Part shown: positions 27,740 to 41,300 of the stretch, piece by piece
Numbering within the stretch: position 1 is the stretch's first letter
Layout: each line of letters opens with the position of its first letter
Assembly: GCA_028023455.1 (NCBI GenBank)
Contig: JAQFVV010006216.1
Location: 2,204,445 to 2,268,444, forward strand
Origin: Epiperipatus broadwayi
Lineage: Eukaryota > Onychophora > Udeonychophora > Euonychophora > Peripatidae
Direction of reading: 5' to 3'
DNA: 64,000 nt
The notes under the pieces: model-generated
What the model was told of the DNA's origin: nothing
Database searches by the model: none
Seen by the model: only the letters and a program-made list of their open reading frames with translations
Program-made: the position numbers and the translations under genes

Positions 27740-27983
27740 TACCCGTTTGCGGCGATGTTGCGCCGTTTGTTGTTTGTTGGTTTTTTCTGTTTGAAATTCG
27801 GAAAAATAAGGCTCGCTCTTCCATATCTCTTCGCGTTTTCCTCTTCGGGTAGTCGCCATTTTTCTGACGTAAAAATAAAATTTTTATTAATTTTTTTGCG
27901 AATAAGGTCAATTTTTTTAAAAATTTTTTTCACAATTTGTTAGATTAACGGAAACAAAAGTACGCAAAATAAATGAACGGGAC
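27740..27983 (+). promoter_or_regulatory. CpG-bearing promoter/5' leader-like region
   Basis: In a window nearly free of CG dinucleotides, 27745-27860 has a clear cluster (GCGGCGATGTTGCGCCG and TCGCGTTTTCCTCTTCGGG, among others) directly before an ORF start at 27984. CGGCG...CGCCG can form a hairpin. No TATA box at a usual distance. Its nature as promoter is inferred from composition and position. Confidence 0.35.
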
Positions 27984-28288
27984 ATGATGGCCTCTGATAC
28001 GGATTATTCCAGCGGTGATGAATTTGTCCCATATAAGCCCTTTGACTCCGAGGATAGTGTTAGTTGTAGTGATCTTGAAAAATATTTTTCGTCATCAGAA
28101 GAAGAAACTCCTTTACCAAAGAAAAAAACTATGAGTGCTTTTCTGGAGTATCAACCCCCCGCCAACAAGTCCTATCAATCGGCCAGGCCCTTCATCTAGT
28201 AACAGTAATCTGTGTCCGAACGTAACCTGCAAACCTGTGAATGTAGAGAATTTTACTAAAACTCCAGGTTTAAAGTTTTCTATAGTAG
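27984..28288 (+). CDS. Unrecognised acidic, serine-rich protein, first exon
   Basis: An ORF opens at ATGATG 27984 and codes for a strongly acidic, serine-rich N-terminus (DTDYSSGDEFVPYKPFDSED, then EKYFSSSEEETPLPKKK). It stops at 28199, but a second frame, open across the same place, carries on in similar proline/serine-rich style (SPINRPGPSSSNSN). It reaches a consensus donor GGTAAGTA at 28288/28289. The switch coincides with a run of six C at 28155-28160, so a one-base indel, natural or a sequencing error, is likely. A good acceptor (T-run then TTTTAG) ends at 28475, but the frame joined there meets TGA within about six codons. The composition resembles N-termini of transposase-derived and nuclear proteins. 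I cannot name it. Confidence 0.4.
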
Positions 28289-28475
28289 GTAAGTATTCAA
28301 TTTTAGATTTTTTTTTAATGTTATTTGATAAAAAACTTTTATCAACTATTATCGAAGAAATACTAATAAATATGCCACTCAAAAAAAATGACTGACTGAT
28401 TTTTTACTCTGTGATAGGTAGCATATATGAAAGGTAATGTTTTTATTATTGTTTTTTTTTTTTGGTTTGTTTTAG

Positions 28476-29870
28476 CTACCAGCACACTCTGATTCAAGAC
28501 TATTTACAATTTATTCCTCTCTAGCAAATTGATTGTATATAATGCAGTAATTTTTTTCTGTTTTTACTAATTTTTGTTTTACTAACATGGTTTTCATTGT
28601 TTTTGTTTTACTAATTTAGTTTTTATTTGTTGTTTTATTAACTTGTTTTTTACTACTTATTTTATACTTTATAGCATATGACTCCTGATTGCCTTCCTTT
28701 TAGAATTTTGTTTCAGCTTCATTACTGATTACTTTTTCCAATTGGTAAAAAGATCTGGCATGATGAAATATTTTGCATATTTATATTAGCATATATGAAC
28801 AGGTATGCTTCTCTGGAAGACGTATCTTGGAAGAGGTAGAATATAAACATTTTTTATATAAATATCTGCCATAGAACCTTTTTAGTAATCATTGTCTGCC
28901 TCTTGAAATGAGAAATTTGTAAATTGTTTTCTGTATTGGCAATGATTATTCAGTATGATGATGATGTTATAAACAAGGTTGGTTTATCCAAAGTCTAAAA
29001 TCAAAATAGTGCATCTTGTTTAACAGGCTTTTGAGTTTTCCCATAACCATTAGCAGAACTTTCATGATTCATACATATACACCACTTTTATAATATACAT
29101 ATACCTGTACTATGATGATGATGATGATGACATTTTATTTTTTTATTGTATTTATAATGGTAAGTAATAATTTTCCCCACTTTCTTCATTATTTTTATAT
29201 TCTGTTAGAATTTTAATTTTTTTATTTTTTATCTTTTATTAGGGAGAACTCTTTTCTTCCGCCTTGACAATTTGCAACAGTTGGGGTAGAAGATAAAAAT
29301 GAAGAACTCTTATAGGAACATTTTCGACATTGTAAAGCTATGGATTATCTCAGGTAAGACTTATTATATATCTTTAGAAAGATTTTTTGGGGGGGAATAC
29401 AAAGAAATTATCACTGAAGATGTAATTTGCATTTTAGTTAATGTTAATTTCCAAATTATGAACAAACAATAAAATAATAATTATTTTCGTTGTAAAAATT
29501 TCTTTTTTTCCTTATTTTTTATATAGTTATCACTATTTATTTTATGCTTATTGTTTTCCTTAGTTTTTCTAGTTTCTAGCAATGTAATTGTTTTTGCTCT
29601 AACATAATTCAAACTGAAGTTATTGTGAAAATTGTGTATCAGGCCAGTATTTTAAAAAGTTCAATATGGCGGCTTGAAGCTGAAGTAGTTAAATTTATAA
29701 ATGTGTTTATTCATTATAATATACTTCCCTTAAGCAATATATTATAATCTAAAAACAAAACTATAGAATGAAAATTTAATATTTTTCATTCTAAATATTA
29801 TAAGAGTATTATTATTATGTTTTTTATTAAAACCTTCGAGTTGTTTATGATAATTTTATTTTAATAATTT
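28476..29870 (+). other. Possible downstream exons of the 27984 unit; otherwise no gene
   Basis: A stretch 29250-29359 has an acceptor-like TTTTATTAG before it and a donor CAGGTAAG after it and is less AT-rich. However, all three frames are broken by stops, so if it is an exon it is untranslated or decayed. A (TGA)n run lies at about 29112-29129. Nothing else is recognisable. Confidence 0.3.
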
Positions 29871-29872
29871 TT

Positions 29873-30027
29873 TAGACTAAATTTTAATGAACACTCAGTC
29901 ACGTTACAATATATTCATATATATTATTACACATCAAGATTAATTCTTATATGACTAGTTTATTAGATAAATGAAATATTTTCAAGCTAAAGCATAAAAC
30001 ATTTTTTTTATAGAAAAAAAACATTTT
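29873..30027 (-). repeat. Inverted repeat arm, right, containing an inverted LTR start
   Basis: Reverse complement of 27411-27571. In this arm the LTR start lies at 29908 and reads leftward. Homology to the LTR at 33758 continues to about 29822 (about 87 bp). To the right, at 30028, the body of LTR-A begins, lacking exactly this first part. Confidence 0.8.
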
Positions 30028-31641
30028 TAATATGTAAGTCAGAATAAAAAGTTTAAAGAGTTTTTTTTTTTATTAAACAAAATGCACATTGCTAAAAAAA
30101 GAAATAATTTATAAAAGTAACTATTAATTAATTAGAAGGGGGAGAAGGTTTAACTTGATAAAAGTTTAAGAAATAAATCATTTTATAAAATTAAAGGTAC
30201 CAACTCTCTTCGTTTAAAACTATTTAAAAAAAAAAAGGTCATCTTAAAAAACTAAAACTTGATTTTAGAAATATATATGTGCGTAAATGCCAAGGTAATT
30301 TTAAACATAGCAAAATGAGTGCTTGTTGAAAAAATAAATATGTGTGTGTCAAATATTAAAAAATGATATAGAAGGAAAATGCAAAAACAAAATGTGCAAT
30401 GGCTACTAAGTTAAACATAATCCAAAAAACAACAATTGTGCAATGGCTACTAATTAAAAGATCTTGAACAACATAATTAAAAGCTTATCTAATGAATGTA
30501 TTCAAAAACAGTGCAGGAATCTCAACAACAAATATAGCTGGCAGACATAAAACCAATTATCAAAAATGAAAACACATCATCCTAATAAATAGTCCAGTTT
30601 TTTCATTGGACAGTTAGTTGAGTTGTTGATATTACAGTGGAGATCACAATCAGATCAGTGCACTTCAGTCAATCAATCAGTCAGTCTATTATGTATCCAG
30701 AATCAATTATGCATTATTAATCATCATTGAAAACATACACCCTTTGCTCCAGCCTGAATTTGATGAAGCAGCCAACCTGCCCAGAAAAACTAATGCCTGC
30801 CTAACAACTTGAAAATTCACTTTCAATATCTAACTGACTTAAAGAAAAATACCTCAAAATACTAAGCATTACATCTCAAGAAAAATCTCACATCCAACCG
30901 GTTGGAGTAACAACCAGCAAAAAGTCCATGTTCAAATCCTACGTAATAAATAATATTTTCTTATTTCCATTTCCAGTTAAAGTAGTCATTGCAATAATTT
31001 GAAGCCTCTGAGAGTCAATTAATAATGAACTCTATAGCATACATAACGAACTATTGATGTGCGTGTTCTGAAATGTTATGTATGTGAATACTCTTTGTTA
31101 TATTATATTGATTTCATGTATTTGTTAATGTGTGTGTTATATTCTAGTTTATTATATGAATTCAGAGTTTGTGCATAGTCAGTATATGTAATTATCATTG
31201 TCTAACTTAATTATCTTGAAACGTAATATTTGTCGGTCAATTCTTTTTACTACTAATTAAAGCAGTAAGTTGTTATTGTATTACTTTTGATTGAGCAAGT
31301 CATGGGATATTTCAAGCACTGGATTATGGGCCTACTGTCCAAACACATTAGTTCTCATAACTAGCTGGCACCTGAGGTTTATCTCAAAAAAAATAAAGTG
31401 CTTGGATAGTAGGGATTTCAATCTAGCAGTTGAGGTGGGCCATGGTCTGGAAATGTGATTGTGTTATGCGTTGCATAGCTTGGTCTGCCTGTGGGTATCA
31501 TTTATCAACAATATTCTCTCTCTGCTCGAAGGATCTGTCCATTCATGTAATATTTATAATATAAAATTATAAATTTATGATCAATAAGGTTTAAACCCAG
31601 TTAAACCAAGCAAATAGCATACTCTGGATCATACGAACGCA
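30028..31641 (+). repeat. LTR-A, 5' LTR lacking its start
   Basis: About 1.6 kb that match LTR-B (33858-35525) along their whole length, and LTR-C less closely. Conserved blocks include AGGGGGAGAAGGTT, AAGGTACCA, GATCACAATCAGATCAG, GGATTATGGGCCTACT and GGTTTAAACCCAGTTAAAC. The first ~90 bp of the LTR are displaced and inverted at 29822-29908. The 3' edge is near GGATCATACGAACGCA; the last bases are uncertain. Confidence 0.8.
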
Positions 31642-33757
31642 TCCGTATAAATGGCTATTCCCAACGTAGAGCAGAACCTCATAAATGACAGTAATTCAAT
31701 ATTTGTTTTATTGTTTGAAAATAAAAATTTAAAGAAATGCTAAATTGCATATTTTAAAATGGTATAATATAAAAAAAAATTGAGCGAAACTTTTTTTTCT
31801 TTAAATGAAAAGAGATTTTGATATTTATGTTATTTAAAATAATTTATTCCTTTAAATGAAAAGAGAGAATTAAAAACAGTTAGATATTTTGGACAGAGTT
31901 AAGGCATTGAGAAAGGGAGATGATAGGACAAAGATGGTCGAGTTAGTCATATGTTCTGTTTAAAAAATAACTAAACGGTTAGTATTTAAAGAGAAATTTT
32001 GTTTCAAAAATGGTTGAAAAAAAAAGAAGAGATATCTGAGACACAGATATTGATGAAAATAATGATGAATATGATGAAAGAAATGCAAGAGTTCAAAACA
32101 GAATTGAAAGGAAAAATTAGTGAACTCAGAGTGGAAGGAAGAGAAATGAGACATGTGATAACAGGAAAGATAGAGAAAAAACAAGAAGCCGTAGAGTTAG
32201 ATTTAACTAAAGAAAGTCAGGAAGTTGAAAGGATGTCGAGGTAGTAAGAGATGTAAGTGAGGAGAAGCATGAATTAGAAAATGTAGATCAACAGATAGTA
32301 GAACAAGACAGCATTAAGCATAACAATATAGAAATAAAAATAATAAACATAGAAGATAATGTAAACAAGTTGTCACAAAAAACTAAAAATAAAAAAGTTA
32401 AAGTAAATGTTCGTTTTAGATGTAGATTTAGAACAAAGAGAAAGAGCAGGAAAAAATATTCTCAGTTTAAAGAACTACAGAGTTTTGCTAAATGTAAAGA
32501 TTTTCTGATTTATGAGGCCAAAAATAGGATGGAACAGGAGAAAGACAAAGCAACAAACTATAAGTGATAGATAGACAAAGGGGGAAAGTTGATTTACGGT
32601 ATAGAGTTAGTACATACAAAAAAAGAACTGCCTGACAAAGCTTAGGAGTTAGTAAATGGACAGAATATTAAAATAAAGAAAATAAGCAAAGGACCGGAAA
32701 TGGATAAGGAGTTAAATGTAACTATTTTGATGTAGGTGATAAACTTGAATCTGAAAATTTTTCTATTTGAAACTAAAATAAAAAAAAAGAGTAAAGTTAA
32801 AATGATGAGTTGTTTACATAAAATAATAACCAGGAGGCTTCACTGGATAAAGAATTTATCTTTTTTCCATGCACATATTAACAAAGAAAAAGTGTTCATA
32901 AATAAAAAGGTCAAATTAATGATTTAAAGTAATGTTGCAGGATTTTTAATAAATGAATATAATAAAATACATAGAATAAAATCAGGGTAAATAAGTATAA
33001 TATATCTGTAGAAAAATAATAAATAAAGTAGCATATTAAAATAAAAGTTTCTTTTGAATACATGCAGATCAATAAAAAAAAATTAAGAAATATGTTAAAA
33101 TAATGTTCGTAATGGTTTAAAAATAATATTGTAAGATTAATAATAAATAATGTAAATGAAAAGTAAATCTAAGTTAAGTTAGGAGTGTATAAAAGATTGA
33201 AATTAATTGAAAGGAGGGTAGGAAGCATAGAATGAGTTTTAGGAAAAGTTAAAGCTGTTGGCTGGATAAAATTAGCACCCATAATGGACTGTTAGGGATT
33301 ACATCTCAAGGGAGAGTCCCCAATGTCTTTAAAAATGTGCACTGGGAACAACCAGAATAAGTCGCAAATCACTTCTTCAGGGGAGAGTCCCCATATTTCA
33401 TATTTCATTTCCAAAAGTCTGGTAAAAAAACTGACAAATGAAGCCTCATTTCAAATATGAGTAAGTTGCTGTAAGCCAGCAACTCTGTGTCTGTGTTATT
33501 CAAAGTCCCTATATCACAAAAAAAATAGTATTGTCCCGGTGGTCATCATCCAGTACAGAATCATTGGCAGCAATATTGTCAGCATAAAAGGAAGAAAAGT
33601 ATAACCTAAGCAGATTGCCCTCGGAATATATAATTTAGAGAAAGAATGTAAACTTAGAGAAATAAAAAATTCAAATCAATATTTCAGATTTAATAATTAA
33701 AGTTATCAGAGATAAAATGGTAAAAAAAGACACATTTTACTCTCAAACAGAGGGTGG
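31642..33757 (+). mobile_element. Internal region of LTR element with gag-like remnant
   Basis: Only 2.1 kb between the LTRs, far short of gag-pol. It holds a highly charged, Lys/Glu-rich region at 31960-32570. ORF 31999-32244 begins MFQKWLKKKEEISETQ and is predicted coiled coil. Next comes a second frame with helix-forming heptads (about 32244-32370), then a very basic stretch 32370-32567 (NVRFRCRFRTKRKSRKK). This layout is like the N-terminal coiled coil of invertebrate gypsy gag followed by a basic nucleic-acid-binding part. It is an inference only. No protease, RT or integrase is seen. A purine-rich tract AAACAGAGGGTGG ends at 33757 directly before LTR-B, the position of a polypurine tract. 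The copy is non-autonomous, either by deletion or by nature. Confidence 0.6.
33745..33757 (+). promoter_or_regulatory. Polypurine tract before LTR-B
   Basis: AAACAGAGGGTGG lies directly before the TGTAATG that opens LTR-B. It sets the plus-strand orientation of the element. Confidence 0.6.
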
Positions 33758-35525
33758 TGTAATGTGATGCTACTGAGCATTCATTAAAATTTTATCTAAA
33801 AAATTATTAAAATAAAATTGTCATAAACAACATGAAGGTTTTAATAAATAAATAAATAATATATAAGTCAGAATAAACATTTTAAAGAGTTTTTTTTATT
33901 AAACAAAATGCATATCGCTAAAAAAACGAAATAATTTATAAAAGTTACTATTAATTAATTAAAAGGGGGAGAAGGTTGAACTTGATAAAAGTTTAAAAAA
34001 TAAATCGTTTTATAAAATTAAAGGTACCATCTCTCTTCATTTAAAACTATTTAAAGGGGGGAAAGGGTAATCTAAAAAAACTAAAACTTGATTTTAGAAA
34101 TATATATGTGCATAAATGCCAATGTGATTTTAAACACAGCAAAATGAGTGCTTGTTGATAAAATAAATATGTGTGTGTTAAATATTAAAAAATGATATAG
34201 AAGAAAAATGTAGAAACAAAATGTGCAATAGCTACTAAGTCAAACATAATCCAAAAAACAACAAGTATGCAATGGCTACTAATTAAAAGATCTTGAACAA
34301 CAGGATTAAAAGTTTATCTAAGACATGTATTCAAAAACAGTGGAGGAATTTCAACAACAAATATAGCTGGCAGACATAAAAACCAAATACCAAAATGACA
34401 ACAGGTCATGCTAATAATAGTCCAGTTTTTTTATCAGACAATTAGTTGAGATTACAGTGGAGATCACAATCAGATCAGTACAGTTCAGTCAATCAATCAG
34501 GCAGTCTATTATGTAGCCAGAATCAGTCATGCATTGTTAATTGTCATCGGAAATATACGACTTTGCTTCAGCCTGAATCCAATGAAACAGCCAACCTTCC
34601 CGGGAAAAGTAATGCCTGCCTAACAACTTGAAAATGCACTTTCAATATCTAACTACCTTAAAGAAAAATGCCTTGAAATAATAAGCATTAAACCTCTTCA
34701 AAAAAAACCTCACATCCAACCAGTTGGAAAGATTTTCAATTGAAGTAACAACCAGCAAGAAGTCCATATTCAAATCCTAGGTAATAAATAACATTTTGTA
34801 TTTCCATTTCTAGTTAAGGTAGCCATTGCAATAATCTGAAGCCTCCCAGAGTCAATTAATAATGAACTCTAAAGCATGCATAAAGAACTATTGATGTGTG
34901 TGTTTGGAAATGTCATGTAATACTCTTTGTTATATTATATTGACTTCATGTATTTATTAATGTTTGTATTATATTCTAGTTTATTATATAAATTCAGAGT
35001 GTGTGCGTACTCAGTATATATAATTATCATTGTTTAATTTAATTAAGCTAATTATAAAAGTATTTAAAATCAAAATAATAAATGTTTAGTTTAAATAAAT
35101 TATCTTGAAATGTAATATTTGTCGGTCAATTCTTTTTACCACTAATTAAAGCAATGTTGTTATTGTATTACTTTTGATTGAGCTAGTCATGGGATATTTC
35201 GAGCACTGGATTATGGGCCTACTATCCAAACACGTTATTTCTTGTAACTAGCTGGTGCCTGAGGTTTACCTCAAAACAAATAAAGTGCTTGGATAGTAGG
35301 GGTTTAAATCTAGCAGTCGAGGTGGCCACGGACTGGAAATGTGATCATGTTATGTGTTGCATAGCTTGGACTGACTGTGGGTATCGTTTATCGATGATAT
35401 TCTCCCATCTGCTTGAAGGGCCAGTCTGTTCACATAATACTTATAATATAAAATTATAAATTTATGATCAATAAGGTTTAAACCCAGTTAAACTGAGCAA
35501 ATAGAGTACTCCGGATCATGCTACA
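33758..35525 (+). repeat. LTR-B, 3' LTR
   Basis: About 1.77 kb beginning TGTAATGTGATGC and ending near GGATCATGCTACA, so TG...CA ends. It matches LTR-A closely and LTR-C (47155-48873) more distantly. The substitutions spread evenly between A and B suggest an insertion that is not recent. Confidence 0.85.
34446..34631 (+). other. ORF inside LTR-B, probably not a gene
   Basis: A 61-codon ORF lies in the GC-richer mid part of LTR-B. The matching place in LTR-A is interrupted, so conservation as protein is not supported. Confidence 0.15.
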
Positions 35526-35689
35526 TATGCAATAATATAATAAAAAATACAAATTTTAGATGACCAAATAATTCCAGCAAAGATGGTGCCTATTATCTAT
35601 ATTACTATTTAATACTAACAATAATATCATATTGTTTACTCACATATCTTTTTATATGCTTCCATAAACAATTCTTAAAATATGAAAAA

Positions 35690-36330
35690 GTAATGTAAAA
35701 AATAAGACTTTTTATACATAACAACAAGATATTTTATATGTTGCACTATGCTGATGATCCAATAGTTTGGTTCATGATTATAATGATTTGAATTATATGG
35801 CTTAAAAATTAATAGAAGAATATAGAAAATAGAAATGAAAAGTAAGTATTAAATATAACAAAAAAATAAAAATATGTATATAGGAAAGATATAGGATATA
35901 ATATTGAAGCAAGGATAATGTTTTGGAAAATGTGAAGATTATAAAAGAAAAGAATCATTACATATGAAAATAAAATTTGGGAGTTGAGGTAGTTAGAAAA
36001 CAGATTACAGGTAAAAATGTACAAAATCCAGAAAAGAATAGCTAAGCAATAAATGAATTTGACAAATAATAAATATTTAACACACTACATTAGATAAAAT
36101 AGGAATGAGGCAACTGAAATGATATGAAAAGAGGATATATTCTCAGAAAAAATAACATAAATAAATATGTCCAAAACAGAACTAAAAAAAGTAAATTAAA
36201 AAAATTAGAGAATAAAATTTACAATGAGATTTATAGATTCATAGAGATATATGAAGAATGGAAATTCGGAAAATGCCATAGATTAAGGTAAACTAATATG
36301 AAATAAATAAATAAATTTAGAGAAAAAATT
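35690..36330 (+). pseudogene. LINE reverse transcriptase fragment
   Basis: Starts abruptly after LTR-B. Near 35742-35770 it reads LHYADDPIVW, the catalytic YADD block of a non-LTR reverse transcriptase. It is followed in shifting frames by EEYRKWKLNV- and KTKYLCIG-type pieces and by helix-rich basic sequence. These follow the order 'FADD...', 'Gl.vN..KTk...' of LINE RTs. No endonuclease lies upstream in the window, so it may be the downstream half of an element cut by the LTR insertion. Clade not determined; it is not the RTE family found next to it. Confidence 0.55.
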
Positions 36331-36339
36331 AAAAAGGAG

Positions 36340-36599
36340 TGATTCACTAATAATGTATACTCAGTAATGAACAGAAAATCTAATTGGGTTCAGTTAAATA
36401 TAATTTTGGAATATGTGTACTTAAATATGTAATTTATTTCCATTTTCATTTTCAAAATAACAATTGACTTTTAACAAGAGTGTACAGCATCAAAAATGCA
36501 TCTGTTATATTTAATATTTCTAATATTCTCTGTGTATGAAATAGTATTAGTATTATCTTTAATTTTATATACTAATAGCTACTGAAACTGAATTAAGTT

Positions 36600-36600
<1 letters not shown>
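36340..36600. other. Gap: no gene seen
   Basis: AT-rich DNA without a feature. Confidence 0.6.

Positions 36601-36641
<41 letters not shown>
36601..36641. repeat. (TA)n microsatellite
   Basis: Pure TA run directly next to a single-arm copy of family F1. Confidence 0.95.
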
Positions 36642-36644
<3 letters not shown>

Positions 36645-36900
36645 GGAATTACAAAACACTTTTTAATAACAAATCCATCATCAGATTTTCAATTGGGTGG
36701 ACGGTGGAAGAGTTGGAGTGTGTAGTAGATTGGAGCCTGTCCATTAAAGTATGAAGATTGTCTATCTTAATATATATCTGAGCACTTATAGTATATATGT
36801 GTGGGAGATGATAATCTGTACCAACTGATGATTGCTGGTTTAGCATGAAATACATATATTGGTGATTATTTATCTTTTCAGCATATATGTGCTTGAGGGT
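36642..36900 (+). repeat. Family F1 repeat, single arm
   Basis: Matches both arms at 1-400 (shared GCCTGTCCATTAA, GTGTGGGAGAT, CCAACTGAT, TGAAATACATAT). Here there is one arm only, abutting the (TA)n tract. The reading opposite this strand contains CTGATGATGGATTTG but no GAAA follows, so it is not a hammerhead. Confidence 0.75.
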
Positions 36901-36959
36901 ATCGGTATTATTAGATAGAGGGGAGAGTGATGGGTCATCTGAAAGTCTGTGCTCATATA

Positions 36960-37250
36960 CCCTATATATTATAAAAATAAAATATTGTGATTTTTTCCCC
37001 CAATCAAAACAAAGAATCAGATATTTTCTGTATAAAATTAATTAGTTAATTTTCTAGAAAATTATAACAATCCCAAATGTAAATGAATGCACATTTTTTT
37101 AAAACAATTAAAAATATTTTGGAATCCTTTTATATTAGTGATTTAAAACATAAACTGATAAATATCAACAATTACAGTATAAGTAATAAGAATGCCTAAA
37201 ATGGATAAAATAATTATCTAATATTAAATAATACACTGTTGGAATTTGTA
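36960..37250. other. Gap: no gene seen
   Basis: AT-rich, nothing recognised. Confidence 0.6.
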
Positions 37251-37254
37251 AATA

Positions 37255-37378
37255 TTTTAAAAAAGACAAAGAGACAACTGATTTAAAAACTAGATATATA
37301 TGTATAAAGACAAGTGGGATGAGATTCACTATAAATAAAAAGTGGAAGAACAATATTGTGGAGATTGATAGTATATCT
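37255..37378 (+). pseudogene. RTE endonuclease fragment
   Basis: Reads INKKWKNNIVEIDSI at about 37330-37374, nearly identical to the same place in both longer RTE copies (about 39010-39055; about 56445-56415 on the minus strand). The flanks to the right are unrelated, so this is a truncated third copy. Confidence 0.75.
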
Positions 37379-37379
37379 A

Positions 37380-38040
37380 TACTACCACTGCCTTTTTTCT
37401 TTTTATATTCTTACCATGCCATACCAAATCTTCCACTGGAAATTCTTCTTCTCTAGGATGTGTTTATACTATTACTAATATCTCAAGCCCTTCACTTTTA
37501 ACTGCTGTGTTTAATTCCTACCACTTTTCTGATCTTCAACCATCTTGCACTTTCAAATATCCAAATTTAACAATTCCTTCCTTTCTTACTATCCCTTTAT
37601 AAATACTTTTCATTCTTTCTTCTGTATTACATTTGTAATTAGCTTGTTTATCATTAGTTTCAGAGACATTCCCTCTCCACATCTACATTTATATCTGAAT
37701 CACTTACCTTTTGTTTACTTCTTACTTCCCATCCATCCTTAACCTTCTTTTTGATAATATGTGATGTGATGCACTATGGCTTCTCCTTTATCAAAGTCAG
37801 GAATCTCTCAGCCACTCTGCCCAGAAAAACCTGTTTGCCACCTTACCTTCCCTTCCCCTTCCATTCAACATCCTATGTTTTTCCATATTCATCTCTATCA
37901 GATTCCATCCCATTTCCACAATATCATCTTTGTCCACTGTATGGCCTTTATATCTAGATCCCCCTTATCTTTTTCCAAACCCAGCATATTTCAGCTTGTG
38001 ATATGCATTATATTTTTTTATATTTACATACTATGATGTC
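37380..38040. other. Strand-asymmetric pyrimidine-rich segment
   Basis: The plus strand is strongly T+C-rich for about 650 bp, unlike the flanks, and lies between an RTE fragment and a longer RTE copy. Minus-strand reading gives Lys/Glu/Gly-rich frames broken by stops, with no motif I recognise. It may be a decayed minus-strand coding region. Confidence 0.4.
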
Positions 38041-38344
38041 ATAAATTAATTATTAGAAGCATTTAAAACCATCTTATGAATAAATAATCTATATAATTAG
38101 ATATGGTATTAAAATCATTCAAAAAACAAAAAAAAAGTTTCTTTATTATAAGATTTATATAAACATATTTGTAGAAGCATTTGTGCATCCACCAATTGTT
38201 TTTAAAGTCATCATAAAATTTACTTTTAACATTTATTTTTCAATTCAGTCTTTCATTTTGTTCTCTGAAGTAATCCCATAATCTTTTATACACAGCATCT
38301 AAAAACTATGATAATATACAATATCACATATAATGAAAAAGACT

Positions 38345-41300
38345 GCACAAAAGTTTGCTGTTAACTGAAAGGAGATCCTTTGATTCCTCTTGGAGATCTT
38401 AAAGGAACTGATCAGGGCAAATTCCTAATGTCCACAACATACATTCTTGTCATTACAGTTGTTATTACCATGTGATTATTTATATAGTATATGAATATGG
38501 ATGGGCTGCTCACCAACACACATTATCTAGCACAGAGAGTTTATTGGCTTTTTATCCCTGACTTTAAGATCAAAAAATACCCTAGCCTTTCTTCTCAGTC
38601 ACCTCATATGGCAGAATAAATGGGTATGTGAATGATTTTTTTTTTCTAATAGATATATACCATCATAGCAGACAAAAATAAATCATATTCCTTATTTCTA
38701 GGAGGCTGTATATTCACCAATCAAGGCATCAGTTGGTCACTGAAGGCAGAGGGTGGTAAGAATCCCCTGGTTGTGGGTCCAAACTGCCATTTGATGATAA
38801 CATTTTATTTAAGTACTTACAACTGCAGATCATATTCAAGTGAAGAATGATTGCAAGAATTGGAAGAAGAACTGTTTTATATTAAATGAGACATTCTTGG
38901 ATTTTGTGAAGATAGAAGAAAAGGTGAAGAGACAATTGATTTAAAAATTGGACATGTATTATATTACATAGTCACTAATATTGGAAGTACAAATGGAGTA
39001 GCATTCATTATAAATGTAAAGTAGAAGAACAACATTGTGGAGATTGATAGTGTATCAGACAGAGTGGCAAGATTAGTTATTCAACTTAATAACAGCTACC
39101 AACTGCAGATAAATCAGGTTTATGCCCCAACAAGTTCTCATAGTAATGAAGTAGTAGACATTTTTATGGATGTGTAAAAGGCTTTTGATCAGGCTAAACA
39201 ATATTTTAAATTTGTGATGGGACCCAACATTAATGCTAGAATTGGTAAACAAATGAAAAATGAAAGTGTTGTAAGTAATTTGGTTATGGTAACAGAAATG
39301 AAAGAGGACATAGACTTGTGAAGTTTGCAGAAAAAGAAAAAAATTGTAATGAATTCTTTTTTTGAGAAAAACATTAGAAAGAAATGAACATGGAAAAAAT
39401 GACAGCAGAAGTGGATTATATTTTGACTAATAAAAAATACTTATTTCAAGATTGTAATGTTTGTAATAAATTCAACACAGAAAGTGATCCTTGTTTAGTA
39501 AAATAGAGAGACAAAAATTATTAAGAAAAACAATATTTACAGTTGATATTTCTAATCTTCAGAAAAATTCTAATGAATTTAAATTAGAACTTCCAAATTG
39601 GTTTCAAGTATTAGTAGATTTTGAACATGATTCGGATTTGAATGAAATTAATATGAAAATAATTGATACATTTTAAAAACTGCAATAAAGATAGCTGATA
39701 GAAAAAAGCAGCAATTGACCAATAAAATTTCTACTGAGATGAGAATTTATGAAGAAAAAGGGAATTTATGAAGAAAAAAAGGAATATGAAGAATATATAA
39801 AAATGATGTATTAAAAAGGACTAAATATCTCAAATTTTGTAAAATGGTGCAAAAAAGAGTTGATAATGATAAGAAAGCATAATTATGAACTAGCAAGAAA
39901 AGCTTCAGAAGAGAATAAAAGTCTTATAAGTATAAAACAACATTTTGGTATTGGTAGAAAACTTATATCTGCAATAAGACAAAAATATGGAACTATTACT
40001 AATAAGAAAAATGACATTATGAAGTGGATAAAAAAGTTCTATCAAGATTTATATAGTAATAAAGAACAAATACCTCCTACATCTATTATATCCTCTGAAT
40101 TGCCCAGAATTTTAAATGAAGAAGTGAGACATGCAATTAAATTTATGAAGAAAGGAAAAACACCAGGTAATGATAAAATTATAATTGAAATAGTAAAAGA
40201 AACAGATGAAGAAATAGAAAAATTTTTGGCAAAGTAATAACAAAGATGTACTAGATAATTGTAAGAATGCAGTATTAATATTAATATTTTAAAAAGGTGA
40301 TAAAGAAGATATTAGAAATTACAGATCTAACAACCTTTTATCAGGTTTATACAAAATTTTTGCCAATATAATTACAACTCCTCTACAGAGAACATTGGAT
40401 TTCAACAAACCAAGAGAACAAGCTGGATTTAAAATTGGTTTTAATATAGTAGATCATATCCAAGTATTGAGAGAAGTTTTTAGGGTTTGGAGTTGAAAAT
40501 TATGAAAAGGCATTTGATTCTATAAGCATTTCTTCAATGATTAAAATATTGTATCATCAAGATATAGACCCAGAATACTATCATATTCAGAAAAATATTT
40601 ATAAAAATGCAACAGCAACAATTAGATTACATAATGATACTAGAAAGGTTAACATTGAGAAGGGTGTACAGCAGGATGGCTCCATATCTCCAAAACTGTT
40701 TACAACAATGTTGCAAAAAGTATTTTTTAGATTAAAATGAGAAACTAAAGGAGTAAACATAAATGGAGATTATTTAAGTCATTTGGATTTTGCAGATGAT
40801 GTAGTTGCTTTAGAGCTTCAGTAATTGTTTCCGGAGTTATCAGATGAAAGTAAGAAAGTATGACTACAGGTAATTGTTAAAAAGACTAAAGTAATGTTCA
40901 ATGGATTTTCTCAAAAGATAAATATAAAGAGTGATTATGATGAGTTAGAAGAAATTAATAACTACAAATACATTGGTCAGATTATTACTACAGATGGAAA
41001 CATAATGGATAAGAATTAAACTTGGTTCATGCGCTTTTGGTAAAAATAACTTAATACTAAAAGGAAATATGCCTATGTGTTTAAAAAGGTTTTTAATAAA
41101 TGTGTTTTACCAGTTCTTACTTATGGATCTGAGGCTTGAATACTTAATAGAAGAGCAATACAGAGACTTTGGACCATTAAAGAAATAAGGTGAGATGCAT
41201 GTTAGCAGTAACAACAAGAGATCAAAGATGCAATATATGGGTAAGAAAAAAGATGTTACTTACATCATTGAAATAATTAAAAGACTGAAGTGGAATTGGG